Below are positions 20,936-34,461 of a stretch of DNA of 64,000 nt, in pieces. The notes below the pieces were generated by a model that had not been told where the DNA came from, did not search any database, and saw only the letters and a program-made list of their open reading frames with translations. The stretch comes from Brachycybe producta (lineage: Eukaryota > Arthropoda > Diplopoda > Playtdesmida > Andrognathidae), in assembly GCA_036925085.1 (NCBI GenBank), contig JAUPFP010000088.1, forward strand, positions 310,001 through 374,000, read 5' to 3'. Numbering within the stretch: position 1 is the first letter of the stretch; every line of letters begins with the position of its first letter. A program made the position numbers and the translations under genes.

Positions 20936-23320
20936 CTGGAAGAGAGAGAGATGATCGTCTAACTTGAAGCAGCCATAGATGGTACAGGGTGCTCACATAT
21001 ACCCTAATTGTGACACCTAAACACAACACCATCATAGGCACACACACACACACACACACACACACAAGGCCCCACAGAGATTCACTGATGTCCTCACGTT
21101 GCAGAGGTGAGTTTCAAGGTGTGCACCACTTCTTCCTTCCTTTCACTTTTGCTTCCTTTTTTTTTTTCAATTTTAGACCAGGCCGCCTCAACAAATGGAT
21201 TTTTTTTTCTTCTTGTCTTTCAGTCAGTTTCTAACATACCGATTAAACTGAAATGGACTGTGCTTTTTTTTACATGGAAGACTGGATACGAAATGTCTAT
21301 TTCTGATCATGCCTCAGCCATTGTTGTTGTTTTTGTTACTATGTTTTGTTACCATTTAAACATAAATTGTTTCATCCTTATTAAATAGGCGCCAACAAGA
21401 ATGGAATTGAAAACAGTAACTTTCATCTGGACTTGTGACTTGGATGTTTTCGTGAAATTAAGTGCTTCAAAAAAGAAAAGAATGTGGTTTTTTTTTTCTT
21501 CTTCCCATTCCGTAATTGATTTTTATTAAATCCATCTCTCTTTTTAGTTGTAACCATGATGGTGGACTTAGTTATAAACAGACAATCCTATTGGCCATGG
21601 AGAAAGAAAAAAAAAAAGAGAGAAAGAGAAGGAAAGAGTAAGTTGGGCTCAACAAGAGCCAAAATCTTGATTGTTAGGGTGAGAACGAGGGATGAATTTC
21701 AATCAATTTTGAGGGGAGAAAGAGAGAGAGAGAAAAAGCTCTTTCTCGGAGTCTCCGTTGTTCGTATTCGTAATGAGATAAAGGCGGTACAAATGCAGTT
21801 TTTGGCTGGTTTTATTTTCTGTGGTAGTTGTAGTTTGCCTTTATTTTCCTGGCACGACAAATGGATCGTGGTGTTTGGTACACATGAGCATTTCGAGGTC
21901 AAATACAGGTTTTCTTAGTGGATCTGCATTGTGCTGACATCTGTCTTTTTTCTCATAATTCTTTCATGCTCAAATCATTTGCAGGCATGCCATTTTTGAA
22001 TGCTAACTATTCTCCATTATATAAATGTGATGATAAATATTTATAAAGATGATGCCAAAAGTTTTCTTAAAATGCGCAAAACAGCTAACGACAATTCAAA
22101 CCCCCCTTTCGGGTACAGTATGATATACCATGTAAGTGTCATGATGTATAGTAGTAATTATCAGTTTAACCTTATACCACAATACTCCCCTTATTACTAC
22201 TATTGTAGGTCTAAGGTTTAACCACAAATAAAATTGCATAAAACATACAAATTTCATAATCTTTGGAAATTTGCATAAATTTGCACAATTTTTGGTCAGA
22301 AAAAATATCTACTTTTCATTTTTGATGTTGCATTTTCTGTTACATGGCTTTTGATGATTGTAGCAATTAATTGCTTCAGACATTGAATGAATTAGGCTTT
22401 TACTATGTAATATATATATTGTACTTCTTATTTAAATGCAGCGAACAATTTTATTGTATATTTTCCATTTTGGGGGATTTATTTTTTATTTGCGTCAAAT
22501 GAGCCATTTCGAACAACAAGCAATTTGCACTTTTCTCAATTTTTATTTGCATAATAGTTTTATTCTTAAATGTATGAGTCCAGTAAACTGTAATGTGGAA
22601 TCTAATCTAATTGAGTCTACAATTCGTCCTGATGATGATGATTATTCATTGCAAATTAGAAAATGATAATTTTCATTTTCATGTAAAAATAGCAGTTTTA
22701 TCAATTCGTGATGATGTGATCTATCTAAGGATCAGCCTTGGATTACAGCACTGTATTTTATGATACATATGGGTCAATAGTCGTATGCTAATTACAAAAG
22801 CCAGGTGCGACACTGTTGTGTGTGTGTGTGTGTGCCGTTTTTTTTTTGTTTTCCTCTGACTCTTTCATAATAATTGTTGAAATTTACTAATTGATCTTAA
22901 CAGCTGTATTTTGAAACGAATGAAAATGTGGTTAGCAATCATTTTTATTGCTATCACAGTTTCTGCTTTTGTTAAAGTTACCATGATTGGTTCTTTTAAA
23001 AGGAAAAATTGACAGTTGAGGTCAAGGGATCAACTTGATGTAAACATTATAAATGGAAACCAATGTGTAGGTGTACATAATACATCTTTTTCAAAATTCT
23101 AACTTAACTCTCGCCAGAATGACATTTTTAAAATAATCAATAAATTGTATTTCTCAGAATGTTTCAATGTCTCGTATCGATTTTTTTTGTTGTTTTATGT
23201 GGCGCTTTTTCTAGCTGCTTTTTATACATATAAGTCTCTACAGTTTGGATTTGGGGTTTGGTATTTAATATTTAGTTGTAATAGAGATCTACTTTGATTA
23301 AGTTAAGGTGAGGCTATGTA
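20936..23320. other. no gene seen; upstream AT-rich sequence
   Basis: Holds the CA microsatellite, GA-rich runs near 21600-21740 and a short GT run at 22818-22836. No conserved reading frame. May be 5' intron or upstream flank of the scaffold gene. Confidence 0.5.
21039..21066. repeat. (CA)n microsatellite
   Basis: Fourteen CA units in a row. Confidence 0.95.
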
Positions 23321-23339
23321 ACACTCTGTATTTCGACTT

Positions 23340-23860
23340 CTTTGTATTACCGTAGCCTTGGGGCCTTCGTACCCCAAGTGCCGCATTTCCGCCCCTTCGT
23401 TACCCTCTAAGATCCCAAAGTATGCAAATCGATGCATGGTCCCTTTGGCATGGGTGCACGTGTGTAGGTGCACACAGGCCCTAGGTATAAATGTCCGTGT
23501 CTCGATTGATTCGGAGTCCATTCTCTATCGTAACTATGAAATAACTCATTCAATGATCCGGTGGCTAAGCAACGCCACAGTCGTAACTCTTCTCTGTTTA
23601 ATGTAATTTCAATGATTGTGTGCATTATATACGTCACTCGATAATCTGCGTTCGTCTCGCCTGTCTTCATTCTCTTCTCCACAATTGCGTTCACAGGAAA
23701 TACCAAAGGGAACGACCCCGGCACCATTCAGAATCAAGCCTAAGTCACTTACACTTTGAGCGTAAGGCAGTGTCCGCCCCAAACTAAGAGGATCTAGACT
23801 TGAGTCCCGTAACAGGTGCTCTACTCTGTTAAAGTTTGGTGATTTGAACAAAGTCTGTGC
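23340..23860. promoter_or_regulatory. GC-rich low-repeat segment, candidate promoter or first exon
   Basis: Clearly richer in G+C than its surroundings and free of homopolymers. It contains an octamer ATGCAAAT (about 23420-23427), GGTATAAATG (about 23484), GCTAAGCAACGCC (about 23562) and TATATACGTCAC (CRE half) near 23627. On the minus strand AAGT|GTAAGTGA at 23753/23752 is a good splice donor, in the right orientation to join the acceptor at 20936. None of this proves promoter activity. An old LTR is an alternative, but terminal repeats were not found. Confidence 0.35.
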
Positions 23861-24029
23861 GTGATACCAAATGCTACTATTTGTATTTTTTTTACCTTAT
23901 TTGCAATGTACTTTTAAACAGTTCCAGTGATTTTGAATCACATTACTTATGCATAGTTTTATATTAACTGTTAAGATTTCAAATAGTTATGTAATTTTTT
24001 CTTCTTCTATTTGTTAAGGTAATTTAAAA

Positions 24030-24310
24030 GTGTAAACGCCTGCCGAACTCTGGTTATTCTGTCTTTCAACGTGCAAAATTAAGAGAACCTTTTGAAACTA
24101 GAAAGGTAGCTCAATCACTTAATATTTTCATGTTTATATGTGAGTTTTAAAATGGCCAAACTTAAAACATACATTTTTTTTAATTTTAAAAGTTTATTTT
24201 GAAAAAAATATCAACATGAAAATGCAATTCGGCTAACGTTCTAATTACTCCGTAAAATGTAGCGTCTGAAAGCTGAAACGCAAAATAACCAGTGTTCAAA
24301 TTCAAAAATC
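24030..24310. repeat. palindromic repeat family F, copy 3
   Basis: GTGTAAACGCCTGCCGAACT with CTGGTTATTCTGTCTTTCA at the left is answered by AAAATAACCAGTGTTCAAAT at the right. The middle shows GAAACTAGAAAGGTAGCTCA and ATCAACATGAAAATGCAATT. Both arms are present. Confidence 0.6.
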
Positions 24311-27260
24311 AGCTTCTTGAAATTTAGGTTGTACACTTTTCTCCAATAGTTTTGACTCAATGGCCCATTTTGTGGAGATGGACCAGAGAGATTTCTCTAG
24401 TTTTTCTTAGTTTTACTCCATTCCCACTAGATGGAAGTTTAAAGTTGTTCTTTCGGGAGCCAGGGTTCTTCTTCAGTATCATCTTAAAAAAAAAATCAAT
24501 AAATTCTAATCTATTTTTCTTGTTGTAAAATCGATGTTCAATTTGGACTTGTGACGCTTTTTCTATAAGCTTTTCAAACATGGAAATCAAATACCAAAGT
24601 TTCAACAATAACATTTCTTATATTACGGATGACATAGCTAATTGGCAATATTAGTACGCGTGTTTAGGTATTGGTCGTGGTGGGTATTTGAATTGGAAAC
24701 ATTACATTGCAAGCAACCGAGAAAGCCTGTGGCAGACGGAGAAAAGTCCTGTTGCAGCATGCAAAATGCTTTGTCAAAACCCAAAGATTAAATGTCATTG
24801 ATTAAATCTAATAATATGAAAGTAATGGTGGAGATCAGCTTTTGAAAATGCCAACCTCATGTGACATTTTTCTTGATCAAACTCATTATTTTTATTGGTC
24901 ATTTTTCAGTCTATGAATTGAGATACTTGCACTGTGTCCATTTTTTTATACTTTGGACATTGTATGTGTATAAAGGTTTAGTAAGACGATACGTGACACT
25001 TATATATGTACTTGATTGTACACAACCAGACACTATTATTATGAAATGCATAACGTGTTTTTTGAATTAGGTCCTACAGTGGAAACCATTTAAAACGAAA
25101 ACCTGAATCCTTATTCAAACCTTAAACCTATTAAACCTTATTCCAATTAGCCACAAAAGATAATAGGAATATATTTACAATAAATTTAAGCCAATGATGA
25201 ATAATAAAAACATGACACAACAGCAAAAGAATTGAATAAATTTAATTAAATTAAAATTTAAGTTTGAATTTAAATAATCTAATATCATATGTTTGGTTTT
25301 GTACTTTAGGATAGGTTTTTCTGTTTTATTTCAATTTATTTAAGATGAAACAGATAACTGGACAATATTGGTTAACACATAAAAATCTTTTCAGTTCAAA
25401 TAATACAAATATGCATAAAATCCTTTTCATAACACGAAATGAAAATTATAAGTCTCAGTTTCTGAATTTGCTCAGACGACGTAGTATTTTTATGAAACCA
25501 TTTCATACATCCTTCATAGCTATAATATGTACAAAAGAAATATTTGCAATTATTCGTAATTATCACGACATTGTAGTATCCTAAATACATTAGAAAATAT
25601 GCTTTTAATTTTTTTTTTCTTTCAACACGAAAAAAGTATTCTGATTCCTGCCATTTTCTGGATGGAATTTTACTGTATTTCTGAAAAATTATTTTTAAAA
25701 AATTGTACAAGACAAAAAAAAAAAGAAAAGTGAAGTATTCTTTTGAATTGTTCACAAGGTGTGTATAACGTGAAGAATAATTTTGAGTAAAATTGTGTGG
25801 CAGTTTTTTTTTTCTTCTTCTTTCTATTCTTCACATTGACTGAAGACAATCCATCCCATTTCACCTGAAGACATTGAAAGTAGTTTGGCAAGATTTCAAA
25901 ATGCTACCAAAAATATGCATTGTAAGATGGGGGGAGAAAAGAGTGGAATGAAGTGGGGGAGTGATGATGATGATGATGGGGGGACATACAATAAGACTCA
26001 CGGTGGGGAATTGAATGAATTTTACCTGCATCAAATTACAAGTGTACCATAAAATGAAAGGTAGAAAAAAAGAGAATGAAAGAAAGGAAATAGGGGGGGG
26101 GGGGGGAAGAATGAAGGACCTCTTGATAAAATCGAAGGTCTCTTTTGTTATGTTCCATTTTTTATCCTTTCTTCTTTTCAATGCATTCATAATCATTGAA
26201 AAGTGTTTTCAACCAATGAACAATTCATATTTCTGTGTTTTTTCTTCTGTCTTTCTTTTTTTTTTGGTTCCCAACAGAACTGAATCGATAGTGAAATATG
26301 TTTTTTCTTACAAATGTCCAATTGAACATTAGTTTAAGAGTTAAGTGTGGGTTGTATGCTTAATTATTTTTAAGTTGAAGGTAATGCTAATCTCATCAAC
26401 TTTTGCATGAGAAACATCCTATCATAAGTTTTGCACTTCCTTTGACGACCCTGAGTGACCTAATTAAAAAATTAAAAAAAGGACAGCCAATATTTCTGGA
26501 ATGTACTACGTTCACAATAAGGCATTCAAGACAACAATGTCTTCATTTCTTTCGAGAAATGAATGATTTGAAATTTTAAGTTTTTTTTTTGTAGGGTTTC
26601 CTGTTGTGATTTCGTCCGTTGACAGTGTTCAGAAAAAAATATATACAGTTTCGTATAAAATCAAACTGTATTTTCATTTTTATTCAAAATAGCATTAACA
26701 GAAAATTTTGTATAAAGTGTAGATAATTCCAAAATGCATAATTATCTTTATATTGGAAATCTGGAATTTAGTCGGGTTTGTTTGATCCAATAAAACTCAT
26801 TATTATTTTGTACGTGTTTTTCTCTCTCTCTGCTAGAGTATCTCCATTGAACAGTGTTATGATTTGTCTTTTTTTGAAATGTATATATGGTGACACACTC
26901 TCTCAGTGTCTATGTACGTGTATATACAGTATTTTATTTGTAGGGTTTTATTTTTAATACCTGACTGTCATCCATTGTGTGACATTAATCCAACAGAAGA
27001 TTATTTGTGTCATTTGCATTTTATTCTATCTAATTCTCACTCTAAATTCTAATATGTATCAAATGTTTCTTCAGCGAGGCTAGAATATTATTGTTCATAT
27101 ACAGTACATGTATATGAAGAATAATATATTCTCATCTGTTGACCATAATAATTATGAAATTTATAAATCTAAGAGAAGTCACCAACAGTCAATATGATTG
27201 ATTTTTATGGTTTTTATATTTTCATTACAAATGATAATATTATTTTTGTTATTATTTGTA
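24311..27260. other. no gene seen
   Basis: AT-rich sequence with a poly-G run (about 26092-26105), a GATGAT tract near 25965 and CT runs. A fragment at 26365-26450 resembles one arm of the TCATATTCTTAA palindrome family. Nothing else definable. Confidence 0.5.
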
Positions 27261-27263
27261 TTA

Positions 27264-27300
27264 CTAGTGGGGTAACCCGTCATACATGACGGAACATTCT
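27264..27300 (-). mobile_element. Helitron 3' end (minus strand)
   Basis: Read on the minus strand: a hairpin CCGTCATGTATGACGG, then GTTACCCCA and terminal CTAG, followed by host T. This is the standard Helitron 3' terminus. It is nearly identical to the plus-strand one at 60552-60581. The 5' end (TC) of this copy was not located, so only the terminus is annotated. Confidence 0.75.
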
Positions 27301-28164
27301 AGTTTAACTATTTTATTCAAATACTAACGGTCACTCAATGAAGACGTTTCCTTCTCCCCTCTCCCCACCGACTTCACATGTGTTTGCTTAAAGGTTTTTG
27401 TCCTTGTTTGTACAGCGTTACATATAGACAGACTTGGCTTAATAGATACGTTGTTGTCAAGTAGGTTTTTTGATTTGTTACAAATAAAATTATATTTGTT
27501 TGGTTGCACTCTGATGATGCCCAGCAAATTTGATATCTTTTGTGTTTATACTACTATTTTGCAATGGATACATTGTCTTTCTCCTTCTCAAATTTGTCTG
27601 TTGTTTATACTTTTATACTTCTCAACTTTCATTGTTATTTTTTTTTTCTTTCTGGAATTTTTGTTGTTGAGCAACAACATGCATCTTTTATTTGGTGACA
27701 GATTTCTTTAGTAGAAAGGTCGATGCCCACTTCATATATTTAACAAATGGAAGGTGTGTCTATGTACAATTGACATAATTCCATAAAGAAAACGCAATGT
27801 TTGTATGTTTCTTTTATTTTATGATGTACTTTTTGAAATAAGAAGATCCAAAATAAAAGTTTTTTCTACAGGATGCAACAAATTTAAGTTTATGGCAAAC
27901 CACCATAAGAGCTGAGCAAAGCCTTGAACTTCTTGAACGTTTGCTAGCTGCAGAGAACATTGCATTGTTAGATGGCATCTTTACTAGAAATTCCATATAA
28001 GTAGACATTTCCTTACAAAGCCATTAAAAGCTAAAACTGATGTATCTTTTGAGTATTTCTTTCCAAATGTATTTAGACTATGGAATTCTCTTCGTGCAGA
28101 TAATCCAGTGTTAGGACGTTTTCAGCTTGAAGAGGATGTCTAACACACAAATTTATGTAATAAT

Positions 28165-28451
28165 TAGAGCTCGGGATTTTTATGCAATATCAAGTAAATG
28201 TTTCTCAATTTATAACCCAAGTGCCAATTGTGAAGTAACCATCATCGTCATTCGAGCAACTGCAATTATGCTTTTTTTTTAATAAAAAAAAAACTGATTA
28301 AAGGCTATATGTCTGGTTACTATCTAGAGTTCTAGCATCTAACCAGTGTTTTTTATTGAAAAACACCATAATTGTTGGTTGATCTTGACGAGATTGTTAC
28401 TTTACAATTGGATCTTGTGACACAGATTTTAAAATACTAATCAGTGCCCTA
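28165..28451. mobile_element. hAT MITE family TAGGGCTCGG, copy 3
   Basis: TAGAGCTCGGGATTTTTATG at the left; ATCAGTGCCCTA at the right. Contains AAATGTTTCTCAATTTATAA, CAAGTGCCAATTGTGAAGTA, GGTTACTATCTAGAGTTCTA and TTACTTTACAATTGGATCTT. Divergent, with no recognisable target duplication. Confidence 0.7.
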
Positions 28452-28806
28452 ATTATGTGTAATTATTTTTCATAATAGTCCAATAAGGTGGCTAAAATTT
28501 ATAAGAGAAATTATAAGTACCACATTAAAGATGAAAATTTATTATATGAATTTCGACTTGAAGCCTCAAACATAAAGAAACCCTGTTCCGAAGTTTCAAG
28601 TTAAAATTCAAGTGCCAAGATTCCTTCTTGAATTTCAGCCAAAATGAGGTAGGAAAAAGGTATGTTCTTATTGTAGTCTATGTAATATATTCTATTGTTC
28701 TAATATATTGTATGAAACCATCATATCGATTCAAGAAAGTTGGTGTTTCCCATAGGTCTAGATATATATATATGTGTGTGTCTAGAGAAAGATTCTTTGC
28801 ACATTA

Positions 28807-28850
28807 GACCATCATCATCATCATCATCATCATCCTCATCCTCATCCTCC
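28807..28850. repeat. (ATC)n microsatellite
   Basis: About seven ATC units followed by ATCCTC variants. Confidence 0.9.
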
Positions 28851-29045
28851 ACAATTCCTTTGGTGCAGTTTACTTTGGCACAATATCGAGGTGTTTTTAT
28901 TATTATTATTCTTCATATTGTTACTGTGTGTTTTGGTATTATACTAGTACTAAGTGTAATAACGGGCGCCCGCATTAATTACTCTTGATATATAACCCCT
29001 CTGATTCAAGTTTCAAAAGTACAACCACTTTTCTTTGAGTTTTCT

Positions 29046-29076
<31 letters not shown>

Positions 29077-29754
29077 TGACATCACATCACGTTGGTTGTT
29101 TATCTAGTTATTAGTGACAATCTTAATCCTTGAACATTACAATTGTCTTACTATTATTAGTACTTTTCAACATCATTGGTCTTCTTTTTTCAACTTATTG
29201 CATTAATCCATCTTCTCATCATTATGTGGTAGGTTCACTTTGAACTTTTTTTTCTTACAACTTTAAAAGTACATCTTTATTAAAACTGCAGTTATAGTTA
29301 ATTTTAAGGCAATTTATTATTATTATAAATTTGTACATGATCAAATTTTATAAATGCTCGTTGGTTTGGTTATAATTTTTAACTATCTTAACTTAAAATT
29401 TGAATTTGAATTATTTTCTCTGCAAGCAGCTGAGAAGACGTGTGGCAGAGTTATAAAAGTCCAATTAATTAATTTGCATTATGTGAAATACATTGTCGAA
29501 ACTCAAAAGATAATTAAATTTTATTTTATATATGCTTAGTAAAGGACACAATTGACCAGTTAATTTTATTATAAATATACATGTATTTATTGTTAAATTT
29601 ATATATGATTAAGAGACTTGTTTTTCAGTTTATCTAGTATTAAATGTAGAAGAAGAAAAAAACCTCTAAGCAGGTTTCCGACGTGTCCTGTTCAAGTGCA
29701 CTCAATAAAACAGGTTTCTTATATTGGAAACTTGGTCAACGGAGTTCAATTTAA

Positions 29755-30070
29755 AGTTTGAGTGCTTAAGGTGGTTTTAAGGCGTAAACGCCCCTCGAAC
29801 TTCTGTTATTCTGTCTTTCAGGAACAAAACAAACAAAAAAAACTTTGAAAGTGCTTAGAAACTAGAAAGGTATATCAATTATCTAAGCGTGTATTTTCAC
29901 TTTGATATATTTTAAAATAAGTTTTTTGTTAGTTTGAAAATTACCCTATTTTTTTAATTGTTGCGCTACACAATTTTTATTTTGAAAGATATCAACATGA
30001 AAATACTATTATATGATTCAGCTACCATTCTAGTTTGTAACACACTTTCAATTTTTCTTTAGATGATTAA
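29755..30070. repeat. palindromic repeat family F, copy 4
   Basis: AAGGCGTAAACGCCCCTCGA and CTGTTATTCTGTCTTTCAGG, then AACTAGAAAGGTATATCAAT. The inverse arm holds ATCAACATGAAAATACTATT and GATTCAGCTACCATTCTAGT. Clear long-range palindrome. Confidence 0.65.
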
Positions 30071-31135
30071 TTTTTCCTGAAGTTTGGTTTCAATTGCGAA
30101 TTTTATCCGTTGTTTTTGAGTCTAGTGTTAGCAGTGATTGCCAATGTTCAAGGGGGGTTTGTTTTTATTTTTCTCTTGTCTTTTTTATTGTTTTTTTTTC
30201 TCAACAAAATATTGAATTGGAAAATTTTATGATTCATGATTAGTTTCAAAAGAATGAAAAAAGCAGGTGTAGAAAAGTACTTTTTATTTCCGTTGTGGCA
30301 TTTTCTTTTCACTTTCCAATTGTTCTCAATGTTTGAAAATGGCTAAATTTGGTTGCATTGATGTCTCATGAGTAGATGAGATATTTTATTGGTGTATCAA
30401 CTTCACACCCTTTTTCTTTTCTCTTTTCACTGTATGTTCGAAAGGTTTTCCAGAAATGTTTTTTTTTGTGTTTCGTAATGTATAATATTTCACTTTAGAT
30501 TTCTTAGAATTTGTTTCCGTAAAATGTTAAGCTGCAAGATGTTCATATGCTCACCATATGTTTCATGTGTGGCTTTTTTTCTTCTTATGAGATTTTTGCA
30601 AATCTTTTTTTTTTTTCTTTCTAAAAATGATTTTTTGTCAATCAATTATTTTAGTTATTATATCAAATAATTAGAATATTGAAAATAGTAATTTTCTATT
30701 GAGTCAAGCTCGTGTACGCTCAAACTCTACGTAATGGAATTCGTTGACTGTCAAGATATTTGGTTGTCAGCCTAGAATAATAATTATTGTCGTTAAATAT
30801 TTTCATTGGCTCGTCATGTGTATTAATTTAAATAAAGTGCATACTGTATATAGTAGATAGTTTTAATGGCAATGACAGCGAATCTCCACTAATAATGTAG
30901 TAAGCCTGATATAATTACTGCAAAAGGCTAATTCAAAATGAAGAGTGGAAGAAGGCATTTTATTTCCTCTCTTTTTCATGTTTTCTTCTCTTCTTTCATA
31001 ATGTACCTGATATGTTAGTGAAACACATGGTGCTGCAATTAGCTACAGTGTTTTATGCAAAATGACACTTAAACAAAAAGCAACAACAACATACATTCTG
31101 ATTTAATCTAGTTAACGTTATTACTTGCACTTTGC

Positions 31136-31169
<34 letters not shown>

Positions 31170-31190
31170 CAACAAACAACAACAACATAG
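31136..31190. repeat. (ATA)n/(ACA)n microsatellite
   Basis: About ten ATA units followed by interrupted ACA units. Confidence 0.9.
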
Positions 31191-31374
31191 CCTATTTAAT
31201 ATTTTGTGTGTATGTTTGTGACACAAATTTCTGTGTATATATATGATGTACCAGCTTGGCTGTGGTTATGAGAGAAAGAGAGAGAAAGATCTTTGAGGTT
31301 AAAGAGTTCAAAGTGTGTCCACATACTGTATATACAAATGGTGTGTTGTATTTCAAACGATTCCATCTCAAATC

Positions 31375-31450
31375 ACGATTAAGGTTGGAGGTGGAGGCTA
31401 GCTAGCTAGCAATACTTCTAGAATATATAATTTTGCAGTATGCTGGTGTT
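31375..31450. repeat. GGTTGGAGGTGGAGGCTAG repeat, copy 2
   Basis: GATTCCATCTCAAATCACGA precedes GGTTGGAGGTGGAGGCTAGC; the same pair occurs at 56750-56790. Confidence 0.5.
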
Positions 31451-31508
31451 GAAGGCTACGATGCATGCTTGGCTGAGGTCACTTCTTTCCACGATATAAG
31501 GGGAAAAG

Positions 31509-31664
31509 CAGAGCTGTAACAAGCTAATTTTGCGCCCCAGGGAAGAATAAATCTTGTGCCATCTTAATATTATCGTTTTTGTGATTTTTCGCCCCTATTT
31601 CTGCGCACCTGAGTTTTGCGCCCGAGGCAGGTGCATCACTCGCCTCGCCATAATTACAACTCTA
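31509..31664. mobile_element. hAT-like MITE, 156 bp
   Basis: Perfect 8-bp target duplication GGGAAAAG at 31501-31508 and 31665-31672. Ends CAGAGCTGTAAC and the inverse of TAGAGTTGTAAT. The interior has repeated GCGCC motifs (TTTTGCGCCCC, GTTTTGCGCCCGAGG). Related fragments with GCGCCCGAGG occur near 50895 and 58130-58190. Confidence 0.85.
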
Positions 31665-32465
31665 GGGAAAAGTACATTTCCCCCACACTAGTAACCATTT
31701 ATTTGTTTAATAAATTGTGGGTAGAGGATGTTAATTTGATCTCCTGCACACTCCATACTCTTAATTCTCTGATGGCTAGTCTCCAACTCCAACCCCCCCT
31801 CTTCATTTGAGATAGAATAGTTTGATATGGCTATAGCTATTGTACAAAATATATTTTCTTATGATATTGTGTGTCAACATAAAATAAGAATAAATATACT
31901 AAAAAAGTATGAAGTTGAACACTTTTCTTTATTGCACTGTGTCACTTTGGTTCCTTATTCCAATTGTACTTTAAGCGGTTTTTTATATGCTAAATATATT
32001 AATGCAGTAAATAGTGATAAATTATAACAGTAGGTTAATTCAATCACAATATGTGGAAGTTTATTTTAACACCATTTGCTGTTTATTCGACCTTTTATTA
32101 AAATGCGACTTGTAACGTTGGTTTTTCTCCCTCTTTCTTTCTTTCTTTCTCTAATAAAGGGATTTGTTGATTAATGCGTTAAATAGAACCTAAGGTCGTT
32201 TAACTGTGTAAACATCTAGTGTAATCTTCCATTCTAAATACTGACATTGATGCATTGAGCAAATAAGAAATGTAACTTATGAGGGGTTGTTTTCGCTTTG
32301 ATCTTTTAAAAAAGTTAATTTTTAGATAAACTTGTGATTTACACAATGCAAGTTAACTTACGAGTTTAACTTGCATGCTAATTTTTAAACAGAGTTGAAA
32401 GTTTCTTACAAAAATGTAAATATTTCAATATAAAACTAAGTTACTTTCCAAGTTGGTCTCTTTAA

Positions 32466-32625
32466 GGCCCTTGACACCAGGCACTGCGAAAATGAAATCT
32501 AGTTGTTGCCTGTGTGTCAAAGTAGGACTACTTTTTCATAAAAAAGATACATTGCAACCACAACCCAGCCACTTCCTATAACATTTTGCAGTCGAAATCG
32601 ACTACCAAAAGCGGTCTGTGAGCCC
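32466..32625. mobile_element. palindromic MITE, GACCACTTTTGGTGGTC family, copy 2
   Basis: Starts GGCCCTTGACACCAGGCACT and ends AAGCGGTCTGTGAGCCC. Core GATACATTGCAACCACAACC, then TTTTGCAGTCGAAATCGACT. Confidence 0.65.
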
Positions 32626-33458
32626 AGAAAAATTTTTCAGATTATCAAAAAAGTTCACATGAAACATTGAGTAAAAGATGCTTAAGAAAAAAAAAAAGTC
32701 AAAATTGGCTAGATTTTGACAAATGTTGAAGAATAATATATTTATTAGGAAAAAAATTATGTAAGAATTTACCATTTAAGACAATTATCTTATTTGTTTT
32801 TTCTTGGTCATGCAGTAATTTTGTTAGACCCTTTTTTCTCCCCATTTATCCTCATAGATATTGAACATGGGATATAAATGAATGATAAGTAATTTGTCTT
32901 TCTGTCATCGTTTTTTTGTCATGTCTTATAAGAGAAAATTGGTATTGGTCATTTTTTTTTGCTTCTGTATGTGTTTGTCCTTTAATGTTCTGTTTCTGAT
33001 GAGTGGTCATTTAAGCTCATATATATAAGTATAAAAGACTATACAATCTAGATTATGGCTTCGAGGAAATAAGTGGATTACATAGTGGGAATGTTGTTGT
33101 TGTTCTTGGACGTGCGTTTTCACTAATACTTTGGTATACTTTGTATATGTAGCTAAAGGTAATCTTAGATTCTAGACGAAGAAATAAACAGTATTTATTT
33201 TTTGTTCTTCTTGGAATGTTGTTGTGGTCAACGTTGTTACATCTTATGTCCACTATTTTGAGAGAGAGTGAGAGAGAGGGGGGCATTTGTTGGTAAGGGA
33301 GAAAGGATAAGATCAATGTCCATTAATGTTTTGTTTCCTCTTTCTATTACTCACCAATGTCCTATTAACAACAATGACCTATCTACAAGAAAGGAGATAT
33401 ACCCATCCATTTCTTACCCATGTATTTTTATCTTCTAGTTTCTAATTTTTTTTTATTC

Positions 33459-33908
33459 TCTCTCTCTCTCTCTCTCTTTTGAAAGTCTTTCCCTTTTTTT
33501 CCAATTTCTTCAGTGACAAAAAGACTTAGTGGTTTCTTTTTCATTCTTTTATCCATATATATATATAACCCCTCATTCTTTTTTAGGGAGGCGGTATTAT
33601 ATGTGTTTTTTTTGGTATAGTTGTTGCATAGGGACATGAAATTGGTATAAATGCCACCAAGTAACAAATAACGTAAAAATACATTTGTAACGAAGCAAGA
33701 ATTGAAAAAAAAAAAAAAGAAAACAAAAGAATGAAATTCATGGTCTCATGGAGGTGTTCCATCAGTGTCGTAACTGGACCATTTTGCCACATGGACACAT
33801 TTATTTGTTTGGTCAATTTACCGGGTCGTTGGAATTTCTATGTCATTATTATACGTTTTCTTTGGCTTTCTGTCTTTCTCTCTCTTTTTCTCTTTTTCTT
33901 TTTCTCTT

Positions 33909-33953
<45 letters not shown>
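33459..33953. repeat. CT-rich microsatellite tracts
   Basis: Pure CT runs at about 33459-33478 and 33912-33953, with CTTT-rich sequence from 33870. Long reading frames here are by-products of the repeat. Confidence 0.9.
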
Positions 33954-33959
<6 letters not shown>

Positions 33960-34461
33960 TGTATACATCTGAAATTCATGGGACAACTTATAGTTGGAAA
34001 TACAATTGTGAGGAGGAGGAACACTATTAGGGATGATTGGTCATCCTGTTATTGTTTCTTCTATTCTTTTGCGGTCAATATTGTTTTTATATACAGTGTA
34101 TATAAAAAAAAATAATGGCATACATTATGCTGTAGAGCTACTGTATATAGCCATATCTGTTAAAATAATTAAAAAAAAGTGATTTAACTCAGACAATAAA
34201 ACTAATAATTCTAAGATTTTTAAGTTTTGTTTTTGTTGGTCAATCTTAAGTTTTATCTGAAGTCAAGAGCTCCTCTTCAGTCTTATAGTTAAGGCTGACC
34301 ACAACTACGGTATAATCTATACTCTACATGTAAAGTCATAATTTGAATGATGAGAGCAAAGACAAATTAAGCTTTTAATCAATCAAAAACACTGGGTAGA
34401 GAGGATTGTTTTCTGGCTAATGGATGCTAAAAACTAAAAAAAAAAAAAACTCTAACCTATA

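Noticed and set aside
23303..23851. Overlapping 70-106-residue frames in the GC-rich island
   Set aside because: Frames are open on both strands because of lower AT content; no conserved domain recognised. Treated as possible promoter or exon sequence instead.
33731..34115. Several overlapping frames with Ser/Leu/Phe runs
   Set aside because: Produced by the CT microsatellite; no family features.
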